From: Opisthorchis felineus
Taxonomy: Eukaryota > Platyhelminthes > Trematoda > Opisthorchiida > Opisthorchiidae
Assembly (NCBI GenBank): GCA_004794785.1
Contig: SJOL01005577.1
Coordinates: 215,038-279,037, forward strand
Direction of reading: 5' to 3'
Length of the DNA stretch: 64,000 nucleotides
Position numbers and translations under genes: made by a program. A model generated the notes under the pieces. It ran no database searches, was not told the origin of the DNA, and saw nothing but the letters and a program-made list of their open reading frames with translations. Positions 1 through 13,500 of the stretch are shown piece after piece; within the stretch, counting starts at the first letter, position 1, and the number at the start of each line of letters is the position of its first letter.

Positions 1-1397
1 CACGCTGAAGCGGCCGAAATCCAGTTCAGTGAAGAAGGTCCAAAACTGGGAATTTTTTTCATACTTAACCCAGATGTTTACTATGGTTTCCAAATGAATT
101 CTTCTGTGCTCAAAAGTTAGGCTGGCTTGTGGCCAGTACTATTGAGCAGCTGAATGAAGCAACATGACGTGATCTTTTTCGTATACAGTAAAATTCCGAC
201 TTTCACTCTCTACGTTTCCTCTGATTAAGGACCGCTTACTATGATGTCTATCAAACTTCAGAAGTGTCCCCTCGAAACCTAGGGCGAGAACATGTTTGCC
301 TTTTGCAATCTATGGTGGACGAGATGACGGTTCGAGGCAAACATAAAAGTTTACTTCTTTGAACGAATCTGTGATACACCATACTTTGAGCAGCTAGTCA
401 GCACCATTCCGCATCATCTGGACAGCGCGACTGGAGGACGAATGTCAATGGTTCTCTCTAAGTGCAGAATACTCTTACTGTGCCACCCGTACAGAATAGA
501 TAAATCTTCTAACCTCTACCCGCGGGGTCAGGGGTCCGATTCCTCCGATAATTTTATGAGATAAACATTGCAGATTGAGTCAAACAGAGAGAAACCTGCA
601 AGGGCCTCGAACACAAGCTGACTGTAAGGTAAAACTGTAGATTGCGTAATTATCCTCTAGTTGCATCACATTGTGCATCTTCATTTTTATAGTCCTATTG
701 TACTGAGTGGAAACAAGCCAAGAGGCTCGAGAAAATATGCAGCTCCAACTTATTTCGCACCTGAAGGTCCTGTCTTGTCTCGACAAATACACTCATTTGC
801 CAATCAATTTGGTTTTCACGGGAGACTCGAGTGAATCTCTCGTTTATGATGTTCTTCAGCTGAATGTGCTGCACACAGGCCGCCTCATGTTTGTCTTGTC
901 TTGTCATCAGGAATCAGATGCGAGAATCGTCCAATGCATTCAGCAAACTAATTGATGAGATAGACACCACATTGCTTTTCAATTGCCCGTCATCACGGTA
1001 TCTAGTTTTATTTCCATTAGGTCGACAGAAAATCTCAAGCTGTCCGATTCCCAGCGAAGCTTTTCAAAAAGCGTTCCAACTGTAAAGCTCAGACCTTATA
1101 CTTTCTAAATGGAAACTAGCTGAAGGGGCTCGATTTTGGCCCGTTCTGAGGTCAAACGGTCTTCTGTGGGCAACATTGTAAGCAAAAGGACCTCTGATGA
1201 ACTTTCGTTTCATTCGTAATTTGTTTGCCTTTTTCAGCTGCCAATTAGGTTGTGGAAGCATTGGACCCACTGAGTACTACTGCTTAATAGATTCAATGCT
1301 GGTAACTATCGCGTATCCACCTACTGAACTTACGTAGTATTTGTAATAGAGAACACACCAAATTTCGCTTTAACACACTCTTTTCTCCGTTACTAAG
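1..1397. other. Upstream dynein intron, no exon seen
   Basis: No dynein-like or other coding segment is recognisable. It contains a head fragment of the hammerhead-type repeat (784-892). The remaining open frames are short and unconserved by eye. Confidence 0.6.
784..892 (+). repeat. Head segment of the hammerhead-type dispersed repeat
   Basis: Shares a long block with 28300-28408, including CACTCATTTGC-type, TTTGGTTTTC, GAATCTCTCGTTTATG and CTGAATGTGCTGCACA elements at about 85% identity by eye. The ribozyme-bearing tail is absent here. Other heads: 26163, 27541, 35292 (+) and 8491, 35653, 49200 (reverse). Confidence 0.7.
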
Positions 1398-1588
1398 GTT
1401 ATCATTGATGCCAGTGTGCTTCTGATGCTTTGGAAACATGAACTGCTCCGAGTGATAGCCGATCGATTCGTATCGCCAAGTGACACGCAATGGTTTGAAA
1501 AATACATCAGTTTGCTGGCAACTGAAGTACTATCGGAGGAGCAGCTTGCACACTTACAGACTGAAGTATATTTCGTTGACTTCATGCG
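1398..1588 (+). CDS. Dynein exon A: segment preceding AAA4
   Basis: Acceptor ...CTAAG ends at 1397 and donor GTAAGC starts at 1589. It encodes about 63 residues including [14 protein letters not shown] and [12 protein letters not shown], matching the dynein LWKHECxRVIADRF signature between AAA3 and AAA4. It ends after two bases of an Arg codon that exon B completes. The start depends on the chosen acceptor; the 3' end is firm. The exon before it was not found in bases 1-1397. Confidence 0.88.
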
Positions 1589-4500
1589 GTAAGCCACTTT
1601 GAATTTTTGGTGTTAATTGCCACCGCTTAACATGGTCTATATCTTCGCAGTAATGTCTAAGGTGACTACATTTAGTCTTCCTGGAAATGAATTCTTCCGC
1701 TTTTCATGCCCCTCCGGGCCACCCGACTAGACTTTTGGCACAATCGATACATGCTGTGTTGTCTCGAATTGTTTTTTTTCTGTCAACTGAGTGAAGTATG
1801 GTGGGAAGGATAGCAGTATGGGCTTGTGGGTGATATCACGATTTGTATTCACAGTACTCCTCTTAACGGCCATCTCCCGTCCTGGAGTAATTAGCCTAGT
1901 TAGTTCGCATCCAAATGGGATGCGATGAACTCGAATATGCTCTTATTAGAGCTTAAAAGCACTACAAATTTGTGACCGTACCAAGATTGGAACTCTGGAT
2001 GTCTGACGCAATTGTGTCACCACTTCACCACAAGCATTTCATGGACGAAACTGAAGTAACACGTCTGAAAAGGGGAGTATTTCCGAACCCTGGACGATGT
2101 GCTTTGTTTTTCTGATGCCTTGAACGATGGTCCACTATCCGTTCTGTTTTTTCAATTGACTGACCCGCCTGCCAGAACTTCTCAATCCGATGGTGCAGTG
2201 GACGTCTGATATCATGTGGATACTTGTGTCTGATTACTCGCTAGAATATTTGGAATTTATTTTGCATCCACATTGATTTTGTTGAATCAACTCCTCTTTA
2301 GTTTCGGTGCGGTATTCTGTTCGGTCCACATCTCCGGGAGATGAATGGACTCCAGATCCGCACTGGCTAGAGCTCATCAGCGGTGCCTTCTCTTGGCTGT
2401 CCGAGGATTTGAAATCCCGAATTTCGACATGTAAAGCCAGCGTACTACGACATGCACTGCCGATCTTGTTTTGCACAAAACTAACAGTGTTCACGTTCCA
2501 ACCAACAACGAATGATGCACCGTATAGTTTTGGGATCATCTATCACCCAGTACGCGAAGCAGAGGGGCAACGCTTTTCTTATTGGTATGACCCAACCATA
2601 GTGCTTCCTTTGACTACTTTTGCATGGTTACATCCGGTGTTTCCGGTTGTATAAAGCTGAAGGACAACCGTGGGAGAAGTTTATGTTTACAGGTATCGTA
2701 GCTTGGTATCGTAGATTGACACAATTTCAGCTGCTGAACAAAAAGTAGAATTACGGTTTGTATCATAAGGCGGAATAACTGTATTTACACATAACAAGAT
2801 ACCTTTTGTGAAACACTTTCCCGAAAATTGGTGTGCCCTTTCGACACCCATGGTTCTGCTACCTTTTTTATAGGATTTGTGAAACAGACATGTTCCAGAT
2901 CACCGAATGTAAAAAGAACGTCCGTATTTGGTGCCTCGAAAACTCGCGAATGGTTTTTTAAATCATATCAATCCTAAACAACCTTCCGATTATTTGGACT
3001 TTTTCATTAGTCAGCATTTTAGTTCTTCTGTTTGTGGATCAATTCAATCAGTTGATCCAATTCGCTGCAACAGTACAGCTTACAAAGTAGCATCGTGGTA
3101 ATAACGCAACCACAGTTAACAATCCGTGCTGCAGCTAAAATCCTACCGGACAACAAACAGGTGATAACCGAACTCGCTCCTGCTCCATAATCCCCACGAT
3201 AATCTCGTTTTCTCTAGGGATTGTACCTGCCGACCTCTTTTTGATACTGAAACATGATGAGAAAAGAGGAGCAATATGGACTTTTGGTTAGGGAGGAGGA
3301 ACTGTTGCACTTCACGAGCATCTTTTTGTGTTACTTTTAGGGATGCTCCAGAGTTAACGGGGGAAGAACCGGAGGACTTCGACATTTCTGCCCCTAAAGT
3401 ATATGAACCAGTAAGTATGCACCTGTGTGACTTTTGCAGACTATTGTGCCAAAAATCCACTGGTATCGATCCCTTACAAGTCTTTGCAGGCGGCCTTTCG
3501 ACTGATTTCCTACGGTAACTACGCGATCTAACGGTATGAAACTGCTCGTAGACAGTTTGTTTTGTGTGTTTGTTTGTGGTTTGTTGTTTGTGGTGTTTCA
3601 CGGTGTGCCACCTATACACCGGGTACCAATGTACAGCGAGTCCGGCTACCGCAGTCATACCTTAGACGATGATGAAAGAAACTGGATTGAGGGCAGCTAA
3701 GTTTTGCAGTCAACAGCCTGCACCCGTTCAGTGTGGACAGTAGTGGCGAAACATCGTATAATCGGCTCCCACCTACCTAATAAAAATCGCCACGACATGA
3801 ATGAAAGAAATTAATGAAAGATCCTCTTCGGATTCAGACACGCATAATTCCCACAGCAATGTGACAGCAGGGTGCGGTCGTTAATGTTCTCTTTACCTGA
3901 ACCTATTCCCGCAACACAACACAGGTTTGCTAATGGCTTGTGCAATCTCCGGCAACCACTGCTTTCGTACTTTTGGTCTTTGAGGCGGTACTCATTACAT
4001 GAGTCTGAAAGTCATTTTGGGGTCCATATGGTGACAGTGTCCACTGGCTGTTCGAATGTGAACGCAGAGGTTGTTTTAGATGGTTCTTCAGCTGAGATTT
4101 CAGAGCGATAATCTTGGATATGTTTAAAGTTAAAGTTTGAAGTTTAAAGTTAAAACACCGTAGTGGAATAGGATGTTATAATCCACCGTTTCGGTTGCCA
4201 TGGTTAACCTTTTTCACGGATTTTTTTCAATCAGTTGAATACGGGTCAAGCGAAGCCTTACTTGGGTCCGCTATCATGTCGTCAAATTAGTGTTCCTGAG
4301 ACCAGTTGGCAGTCAGCTGTGACCAGTGTTTGTGTGCGTGTACTTTGGCTGGGACGTACCTCCGCTTGCTGTTGTGCTGGCTGTGGTGCGTAATTGTAGA
4401 GATCCCTGCTTTGACCTTTGACCACTGTGTCTACTAAGGTGTGCAGTAAGTCCAAGCCAAATAGGCGGGATGTTGGTTCCATCACTGCGGTTGACGCAGT

Positions 4501-7500
4501 GCGGCTGTGCGTTGATTTGTGCTTCAGCGCAGATCCGTTCCGCGTGTGACTTGAACCCTAACTGGAGCACACGTGTACCATTGAATTTGATTTGGTGGTA
4601 TGATGTGAAAGTTGTTTTTTTTTGCGCTCGAATCACATAATCTAGTCCTCAGGGGGGGGGGGGTTGAGAAATTGGGGAGACAATAACTAAGTTAGCCACA
4701 TTGATTTTTATCTTTGAAACTGTTCATGCATGGGGAGGGCGATAAATTATGACGTGTTGCTTTTGTGTCTGTGTCGCTGGACCATTCGTCCCGTCGGGTT
4801 AAAATTTCTGCCGCATTAGTTACAATAACCTGGAGCCTGATAACCATCTCTCTTCACATCGTTCAGGCCATTCTTCATCATCAGAAGGAGACACATCGGT
4901 ACACAGCTGATACTGCTTAGAATTTTGTATTGAACACTCCAGCTGAGTTGTATTTTCACTGGATCATGGTAGCCAAATTTTCGCACATTCTGACGAAGTT
5001 ACAGAAACTAGCGCATCCGAATTTGGAGTTTGATAGATTATTGTGTTGTATTTGGTTCCGCATCTGGTCCCAGCTTCACCCGACTGTTGACGCCTTTTCC
5101 AAACTTATTTTAGTTTGAACCTACCGGTATGTACCAAGTCTTGAATATGAAGCGGCATTATTCTGCCGCTAACTCTCGGTCTTCAACGTTTTGATTGTCC
5201 TTTCCGTCAGTCAGTATCAAACATCTTTGCTCAGAATTCTGCCTGTAATTTTACTGACTGGTTTACCAGTGAACATGTATTCACCAGTTGTTCCGCAACA
5301 TACGCAACATCAACCAAACACCTCGCGAGAGCAAACCACATTAAATATGACTGTCTCACTTCTGATGTACGGATACAGAGCCAAGTTAATCCGCGGTTCT
5401 GAAGAATGCACAAATATCGCTGACTTCCGCGACCTTGTCGCACAGTTTACGAATGGGCTGTCTTGCTTGAAAGTAGCCAATCGCTGAGCATGATAGGCTT
5501 ACATGGAACCACTTTGTCATGAATAATTCATGAATAACATCTTTCAAGACGCCACACCAGACCCGTGTGCAAATTATGTTGGCTGGCATCCGAGACAAAC
5601 TTGTCTGTCAGTAATATCTGGATCCTCGGATGCATGTGCGTAGTACTGAAGCGTAGTATCTGGAGCCGGATGTGCTTTTGCGGTCGAATTAGTGAATATG
5701 AGGTAAACCCGAAGGAATAAGATCAGAGCGAAAAACCGAAGAGGACAGTTGAGATCCATCAGCCGCCCAAGAACGGTGGCATTATAACACCAGTACCACA
5801 GTAAACAACGAGGTACTGGGTAGAGAGTACAATGCCACTGGTCAACGTGGCCTGCTTTCTGGATCAGAGATGTGGCCGCTGAGTTTGGAAGATCTTCGAA
5901 GACTTTCCGTTTCTTAGCGTGGGTGTCTACGAAGCGTTGCTCGGGTCTGGTCGGAATATCAGATCAGTAATGCTGGGGTACATTAGATGGCCTTCGGAAA
6001 CGTTCACTGACCCTCAATAGATCAGCTAGTCACAATCCACTGGTTACGCTGGTCAGAACATATACTTCGTATGCCAGAGGACCGTTTACCTCATAGAGCC
6101 CTCTTCGGCCAGCCATGTATCTGATGCAGATGACCCACAGGCGGTCAGTCCACAACCTGACAACGAAGCGTGAAGGCCCTTACCGGTCAACTCAGTCGCG
6201 TTGGCAACTGCCGTCTCCCCGGATGGAGACCGCAGGACGAGACAAAAAATGTTTAGTGACTGACAGATGCGGCTGTATCACACAGCCAATGATGGTCTTG
6301 CATCAATGCTATCGCCTTTTCAGCGTAGCTCTCATTCCCTGTTATACCGAACAACAGAACAGTTTGACGTAAGTGAACTGAATGGGCCATTGGCTCCAAC
6401 GCGTGGACGGTTTGTGAGCTGACTGACTGACTGATGACCGACTGATTGGCCTCATCTTTGGGGTAACAAGCGCCTCTTTATTATTACTGTGTACACCCTT
6501 GACCAAATGCATAACCACGCTGGCTTGGTTGACTATATTTGCTTTGCTCGATGCGTTCAGTAGCTGGTGTTAACTGCTGATTCGAATGATCAAATCACAA
6601 TAGCTTCCCGTCGTTTTATTCGGTTGGCTTTGAATTATTGTGCTACTCTGTTCCACGAATAAGTGGGGATTTGTTAGTGAAGCCAATTTGCATAGGGGAA
6701 GTAGTCGTACAGCATCAGTTCCTGCAGTGTTTTAGGAGACCTGCGATCTAAACACGCTGATAAGACATCATGAAGTTTATACCCAAAGGCAACAACGCCT
6801 AGCCACAAAAATATACTGGTTCTTTCGTTTTGTTGCGTAGCTCTTCGATGTTTACTTAGTTCACTATTGAGCACCATATCGTTTGCTGCGCTCCTCAACA
6901 GGTTGAAAGTATCGATGTACTTCGGGAAAGACTGCTTATGTTCATGGCCAGTATGAATGAAAACATCCGCGGCGCCAATATGGACTTGGTGTTTTTCAAG
7001 GACGCCATCACACATTTGGTGAAAATCTCACGAGTGATCCGATCCCCAAGGGGTAATGCTTTGCTTGTTGGTGTGGGCGGTTCCGGTAAAAGGTCGCTAA
7101 CCCGCCTGGCCTCCTATATTGCAGACTATCGAGTATTCCACATTGTGCTGACCAGGTAAGCTCAATAGATATAATGTCTTCAAATGGGAATGGTCCAACG
7201 TTTGAGCACTCAAAGTAGCACGGTAATCTGGTTCACTTTAAAACCATTAGGCGATATACCTCTTTAGACTCTTGCTATCGCTGAGAATTTATTTTCTCCA
7301 GGTCATACAACGTGTCCAATCTACTTGAGGATTTGAAGAATCTTTACCGGACAGCTGGCATGGAAGGCAAAGGCGTAACCTTCATTTTTACCGATTCTGA
7401 TGTCAAAGATGAAGGATTTCTCGAGTACATAAACAACATCTTGGCCTCTGGAATGGTAAGTTATTTTTAGCCACAGATGATATAAAGTCGTTCAAACAGT

Positions 7501-10500
7501 TTGTGTACTTCGTGTATATCGGGCGTCATCAAGAAGGAACCGTGTGAATTGTGGTGCCTCGAAGTATAAATTTTAACCATCCAAAGACGTTCCTTCTGTG
7601 GGACGTGACAAGGAAACCGAAGTCTAGGCGACAGAGTGACTGCAACAGAAAGGTGCCCCGGGTCTGCTCACTGCCACCTAGTCTGACCGTGCTTGTCGTA
7701 CTGTCTTTGTATGGACCTCGTGATTGTGGCATGGATGTGCTCTTGATCGGTGAGATAATTAATGGATGAAATAAGTGGTTGAGCAGCCAGCTTCCATCCT
7801 CGGACTACAGCTGCAACACGGAATATAAAAATCGCACTTAGACAGCATATAGCACCAATCACGGGATCCACATCACGTGGTCACACGCTTCGTGATTGAT
7901 GAATGTGATTGAAGGATGAGCGGCGCCAAATGCGATTTAATCACACCGCTGATCAGCCGCTCGTGGCCGAGCGTTAAGTGTTCAAACCACTAGCCGGAAG
8001 GTCGCGGGTCCGAGACTCTCTGGGGTTTCGTGAGATGCGCGCTGCTGATGACTTCCAATAAGGATGAAGCAGATGTAGAGTGCTTCTCGGCCTTCCAGCA
8101 TAGGTTGCCTTCACTTACAGGACGAAATCACCGAAATTCCCAAATACCCCGGCATTGGTTGTGTCAGTTCACAGGAATGATGCACGGTCATTCCGAATGA
8201 GTGTTTAAAAGCACAAAAACATCAGCTTTAGAAGAATCAGTCAGCCCCCAATGCCCACAATCGATTTCTTCTTCAGTTTCTTCATGGGTTTCGTGCATTG
8301 ACTGAGTTAGGGAAACGCCTTATTTGGTGAAATCGCAATCCTACCGTAAAGCACTAGTAGGTGAAAAGGCAAAACAACGGTTACACTAGGAATGCTTAAG
8401 GTCAAAAAGCTAGCAAGCTGGTATTTTCTAAATTTGAAATCCCGCCAGGCTTAATAATAAAGAATGGCATCAGAATAAGCTAGGAATTTAGCTGGGATTC
8501 ATTTCAGTCTCTTGTTAAAACCAGATTAGTTTATGAATGAGTGTACATAATCGTTTGCGTATCATTTGGTGTTAAAACAGAACATGAGGTTAATGTGGTC
8601 TGGGGATTACGCCTTCCTGATGAGCCGCAACAAAGGCGAAACCGGTAGTGGGTTGTTGAAAAGTTTTCAGCAACCTGATAAGTAGTATGATGCGAAAAAT
8701 GTACATCCGTCCACAACAGTTGGTTGATGCCTTCCCACTATGATCACCTACAGTAGTCGAAAACCCCAATTTTGTCACTTGAGCAGTTGGGAAAGTGATG
8801 CGCGCTCACAAATAAGTTACCCCCAGACTGGCGGAAGTGAATTCCTTTGGGAACGCTATTGATACACTTAAACAAGGAGCTATGATTCCTGATTAACTAC
8901 ACCATAACATGAGTTGATAGTTAGAACTGCCCCGGTAAGTTGTCGGAAAGAAAGTGAGTGGACTGATGGACAATGATGAAGCTCCTGTGTACTGAATATC
9001 CTCTTTACATTCTCGCTACAAAACTACCTATTAGGCTGGAAACTCTTCGGAGGTAACTATAAACGGGAGACCCAGCTGGTATCTAGTTGAATCCCCCGTT
9101 GATACAAATTCTCAAATTTACGTCTTCTCTGCGCTGTTTGTTTATATAGTCTGCCTGACGAATGTCACACATAACACTACAATATTATCCATTTTTCTCT
9201 CTGAAACTTCTTCCATTTTTCCGCAACTAGATATCCGGCTTATTTGCACGCGACGAAATGGATGAGGTCCTTGCTGCACTGGTACCGATAATGAAGAAAG
9301 AATTTCCGAAACGTCCTCCGGAAAATGAAATTCTTAACGAATACTTCATGTTCCGTGTGCGCAAGAACCTGCACGTCGTTCTGTGCTTCTCTCCAGTCGG
9401 TGAGAAATTCCGACAGCGGGCACTGTACTTCCCTGGATTGATTTCTGGTTGTACAATTGACTGGTTCCAACGCTGGCCACAGGATGCATTGCTGGCTGTG
9501 GCACAACACTTTCTGGGCGATTACGAGATGTCCTGTAGTCCGAACACTCGCAACTCTTTGATCTCTCTAATTGCTGATGTGCACGATGACGTGACTGCAC
9601 GTTGTGCAGCATATTTCGAACGTTATCGTCGTACAGCTAACGTAACACCAAAATCATACATTTCTTTCATTCATGGTTACAAGAAAGTTTACCGCGAACA
9701 GGTGGAACATGTAAACGCGCACATTTCTCGACTGGGTTCGGGGCTGCAGAAACTGATGGAGGCTCAGGAGTCGATTTCAAAGCTAAGTGTGGAGTTATCC
9801 AACAAGGAAAAGGAGCTAGAAGTTGCTAACCGTGAAGCCGAAGCTGTCCTCGTAAACGTGACGCAACAAACGCAGGCCGCCGAACAGGTAAAGAATAAGG
9901 TTTTAACGGTGAAAGACAAGTGCCTGGCCATTGTTGAACACATAAGGAAAGAAAGGGCCGTAGCCGAAGACAAACTCGAAGCAGCTCGTCCAGCATTAGA
10001 AGAGGCAGAAGAGGCACTTAACACTATCAAACCGGGCGATATATCCACGGTACGAAAGTTAGCCAAGCCTCCTCACTTGATCCAACGTATCATGGACTGT
10101 GTTCTCTTGCTGTTCAAACGAAAAGTTGATCCTGTCAAAAAAGACCCCGAGCGACCGGGTTCCATCAAAACGTCATGGGCCGAAGCACTCAAACTGATGG
10201 CAGCCAGCACATTCCTAAACAATTTGCTATACTTTCCACGTGATTTAATCAATGAAGAAACGGTGGATTTGATTCAACCCTATTTGGAACAAGAAGATTA
10301 TAATCTGGAAGCGGCCAAAAAGGTTTGTGGTAACGTCGCTGGTTTGTGCTCCTGGACCTTAGCTATGGAAAAGTTTTACTGGGTGAACAAAGAAGTTATT
10401 CCACTGAAAGACAATTTGGCGAAAATGGAAAGTAAACTGAACTCAGCCAATAAAGATCTGGCACAAGCAGAAACTCTTCTGGCTGAAAAGGAGGCTCTGC

Positions 10501-13500
10501 TCAATACAGTTCGCGAGCAATACGAGGCTGCTATGCGTCGCAAACAAGAGTTGGCCGATGATGCAGACACATGTAGGCGTAGGATGACCACAGCCACCAT
10601 GTTGATTGAGGGCCTTTCGGGTGAAAAGGTTCGTTGGAGTGAAGAAACGTTGGCCTTGAAGGAGCAGGTTAATCGTTTGATAGGCGACGCACTCATTGGA
10701 ACGGCGTTTCTCTCGTACAGTGGACCGTTTAACCAAGACTTCCGAAATCGTCTAATGGGGAACTGGTTCAAAGAACTAAATGGTCGTCAAATACCTCACA
10801 CGGTCAACTTGGATCTAATCAATATGCTTACCGAAGGACCTGTAGTAAGTGAGGTTACTTTTATGATGATGGCCTAAAATTTAATCATACAAGAATGGAA
10901 AGGTTACAGGTGAATGCCCAGTGTCAATTTTACCCAGGTACAATGAATGGCACGTTAAGGGGGTCGTTCGAATGGGCATCATGAATAGACTGAGTGCAAT
11001 ATAATATTTCCCTCTCCATCTTATGTTTTCGTTAACTCACAGTGATAAACTAATAACACGTGAGTCCATTTCAAGGTATTTTTGAACCTTTCGTAAACCA
11101 CTCATCAACAGTAAAGGTCATGTTGCAGAAGTTCTTTAACTGAAGGATGACACGAACGCCTATTGGATCTGTCGGGTCAGGCTGAGTCCGTTGAGCCTAC
11201 ACATGCACTAGTCAACTTAAGTCAGCATTGCTAATTATAAACTACCCCGTACATTTCATATTGTGATTATCATGAAGGTACCTGCGTTTGGAGTTGGGAT
11301 GGCATTATGCTCTACACTGGAAGGTGTTTGGTCACACTGTTCATTCTGGTCAGTTTCTGACGAGGGATATCTAGATCGAATAATGTACACCGCTATCAGA
11401 GAAGAAGTCGTCGCACATGAAAAAGTCCCAGGACCGTATATCTACAAACTGGTTGTTGGCCAGATGTCTGTTGATCTGTTCAGTGAGCTTGGCAATCAGC
11501 TTGCAATCAGCTGGCAGTTGCCTTTGCCAGAAATTGAGACGGTATCAGTGCGCGCACCATCAGTCACGCTCTGATTGGTGACCGAAATTCTGCAAGCCAA
11601 TTGCCAAGGTCGGCAAACGGATCAACAACTACCTGATCAACAGCCGGTAAATTCACCCGATCTACCAATATTTCAACACACATAGAGGGTAAACAGAGCA
11701 TCAACAGAATAAATTCGATGTTTTCAACTTTTCACTGTCATCCCGAATTACTAACACGCCAACAACTTGTAATTTGAAACACAATAGTTAGAAGCAAGAC
11801 TATTTCGAGCCTTCGAGTCTCTTAAATGGGAGAACTGACAATATCGTATTAGACGATAGCACAACTGTGGAAACCTCAACTCGTCCGTTTGTCTAATACA
11901 ACCCGACTTAGGTGAAGCTGTGCCAGGCTGTGGAGGAGTTCGCAATTGGTTTACACGTCATGACCTTTAGTCAGGGCTACCAGGGTGACTACTTTTTCGA
12001 ATTGGTATCGGTGAAAGGTCGAGAAAAGTTCATTGTGGCTTAACTATTCCTCCAGTTCTATATCCTATTCACGAGTCGGCAGGCCAATGAACACGAGTGG
12101 AGCGAAAACTGACCCATAGGCCTTAGTTTTGTAAGCAACACAATTGTTTGTCGTTCGATGTCTTTCGGCTGGTGGTTTCGTAAGAAATAACTTCGCTATT
12201 TTTGGTACGGTCACATTCTTAATCTTAGTTCAGTCTTGTTCGCCAAACGAACCGTTTTTTGCGTTCTATTGTAGGTGAGTGAATGGAATTTGGAGGGTTT
12301 GCCCAGTGACGATCTATCCGTGCAGAATGCCATTATTGTTACACAAGCTTCACGATACCCTCTACTTATCGACCCTCAGTCACAGGGTAAGAACTGGATC
12401 AAACGTCACGAGATGGCCAACGATCTGATGGTAAGCAATCGTTATTTTTAACCACTCTGGAACGCACGTACCTGCATCTTTACCTCTTTCCTTTCTCTCC
12501 GGTGAGATGAACGCATATCTGTTCATGCTTAGGGTACACTGGAAAACTTGCCAAATTTCTGTGATCATCAGATTTCGAACGAGGGCTACTCAACTCGTGA
12601 AACTCCACCTATAATATGATCTGAGGCAAGAATTCTTGTCAGGCAACCTTGGGTTCAAGACTATACGATTCCAACAGCAAACTTGCTCCTGGCTATACCA
12701 CTCGACAAGTGCATGCCACGCATGTATGGTGCTCACTTATCTAATAGAGTAAAAATGGCACATCAGCATGATTCAGTTGGCAGTCAGACGGACAAATCAT
12801 TTGATTCTGTTAGGGGACCAGGAGTTTCATCTTCAAATTTTAAATGAACACAAGTCTCCGGAACAGAGCGATAAGATTGATTGAACGGCGGGTTAATCAT
12901 TTCTTGTATGTTTCATGGAGAACACATGGCGTCAAGAGCCAGATGTACGAACAAAAAGCTGTCGTATCCCAATACAAACAGTCACCGAATCCAGGAGTTC
13001 GAGTTGGGGAACAGCATTTCCTGTGTTCCTTTCTCTTGCGGCACGGGATGATACAGAAATTTATCTAGCTTGAAACAGTCATGACAGATGGAGAAACCAG
13101 GAGCATATATCACATGGTGTCATTAACTAAAGATTCAGTACAGTCAACATGCTCTAGGTCTACTGATGTTCTTATATAAGCGGGATTGCAGTGTTTGCTT
13201 TGTAATGGTTTGGACGAAATTTTTGTTGACGGGAATATTTGGATAGCGATTCTCGGTGTCAGATATAGTCAAGTGAAGAAAACGGCCACGGCATTGACAT
13301 TATGCACCTCACTTATTAGACAACCGGGCAAGAGATATAGTAATACACCATGATAACGCGTTGAACCACTGGGACTACTCAGCAGAATTGAAGCTGTTTT
13401 ATTGCAATATTGAATTCTCTATCTGATCTAGTAGGTTGCATCCAATTGACAGAATTTGGTGTAGGATGACAATATTTAATTCAATAAATCTAACTTCTAG

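Larger units (their letters stand above)
7456..9230. other. Dynein intron D-E, repeat-rich
   Basis: 1.8 kb. Contains a tRNA-derived SINE (7955-8135) and a hammerhead-type repeat (8491-8690). The remainder shows nothing recognisable. Confidence 0.7.

Noticed and set aside
2307..2654. 115-codon plus-strand frame inside a dynein intron
   Set aside because: It does not match dynein at this point (exons A and B join perfectly without it) and has no known domain.
3143..3658. 171-codon minus-strand open frame
   Set aside because: It lies antisense to a true dynein exon (3341-3410) and shows no domain.
4282..4636. Possible retroelement protease/gag fragment on the minus strand
   Set aside because: The composition is suggestive, but no protease or zinc-knuckle motif can be read.
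10376..10771. 131-codon minus-strand frame
   Set aside because: A shadow of the coiled-coil coding exon on the opposite strand.
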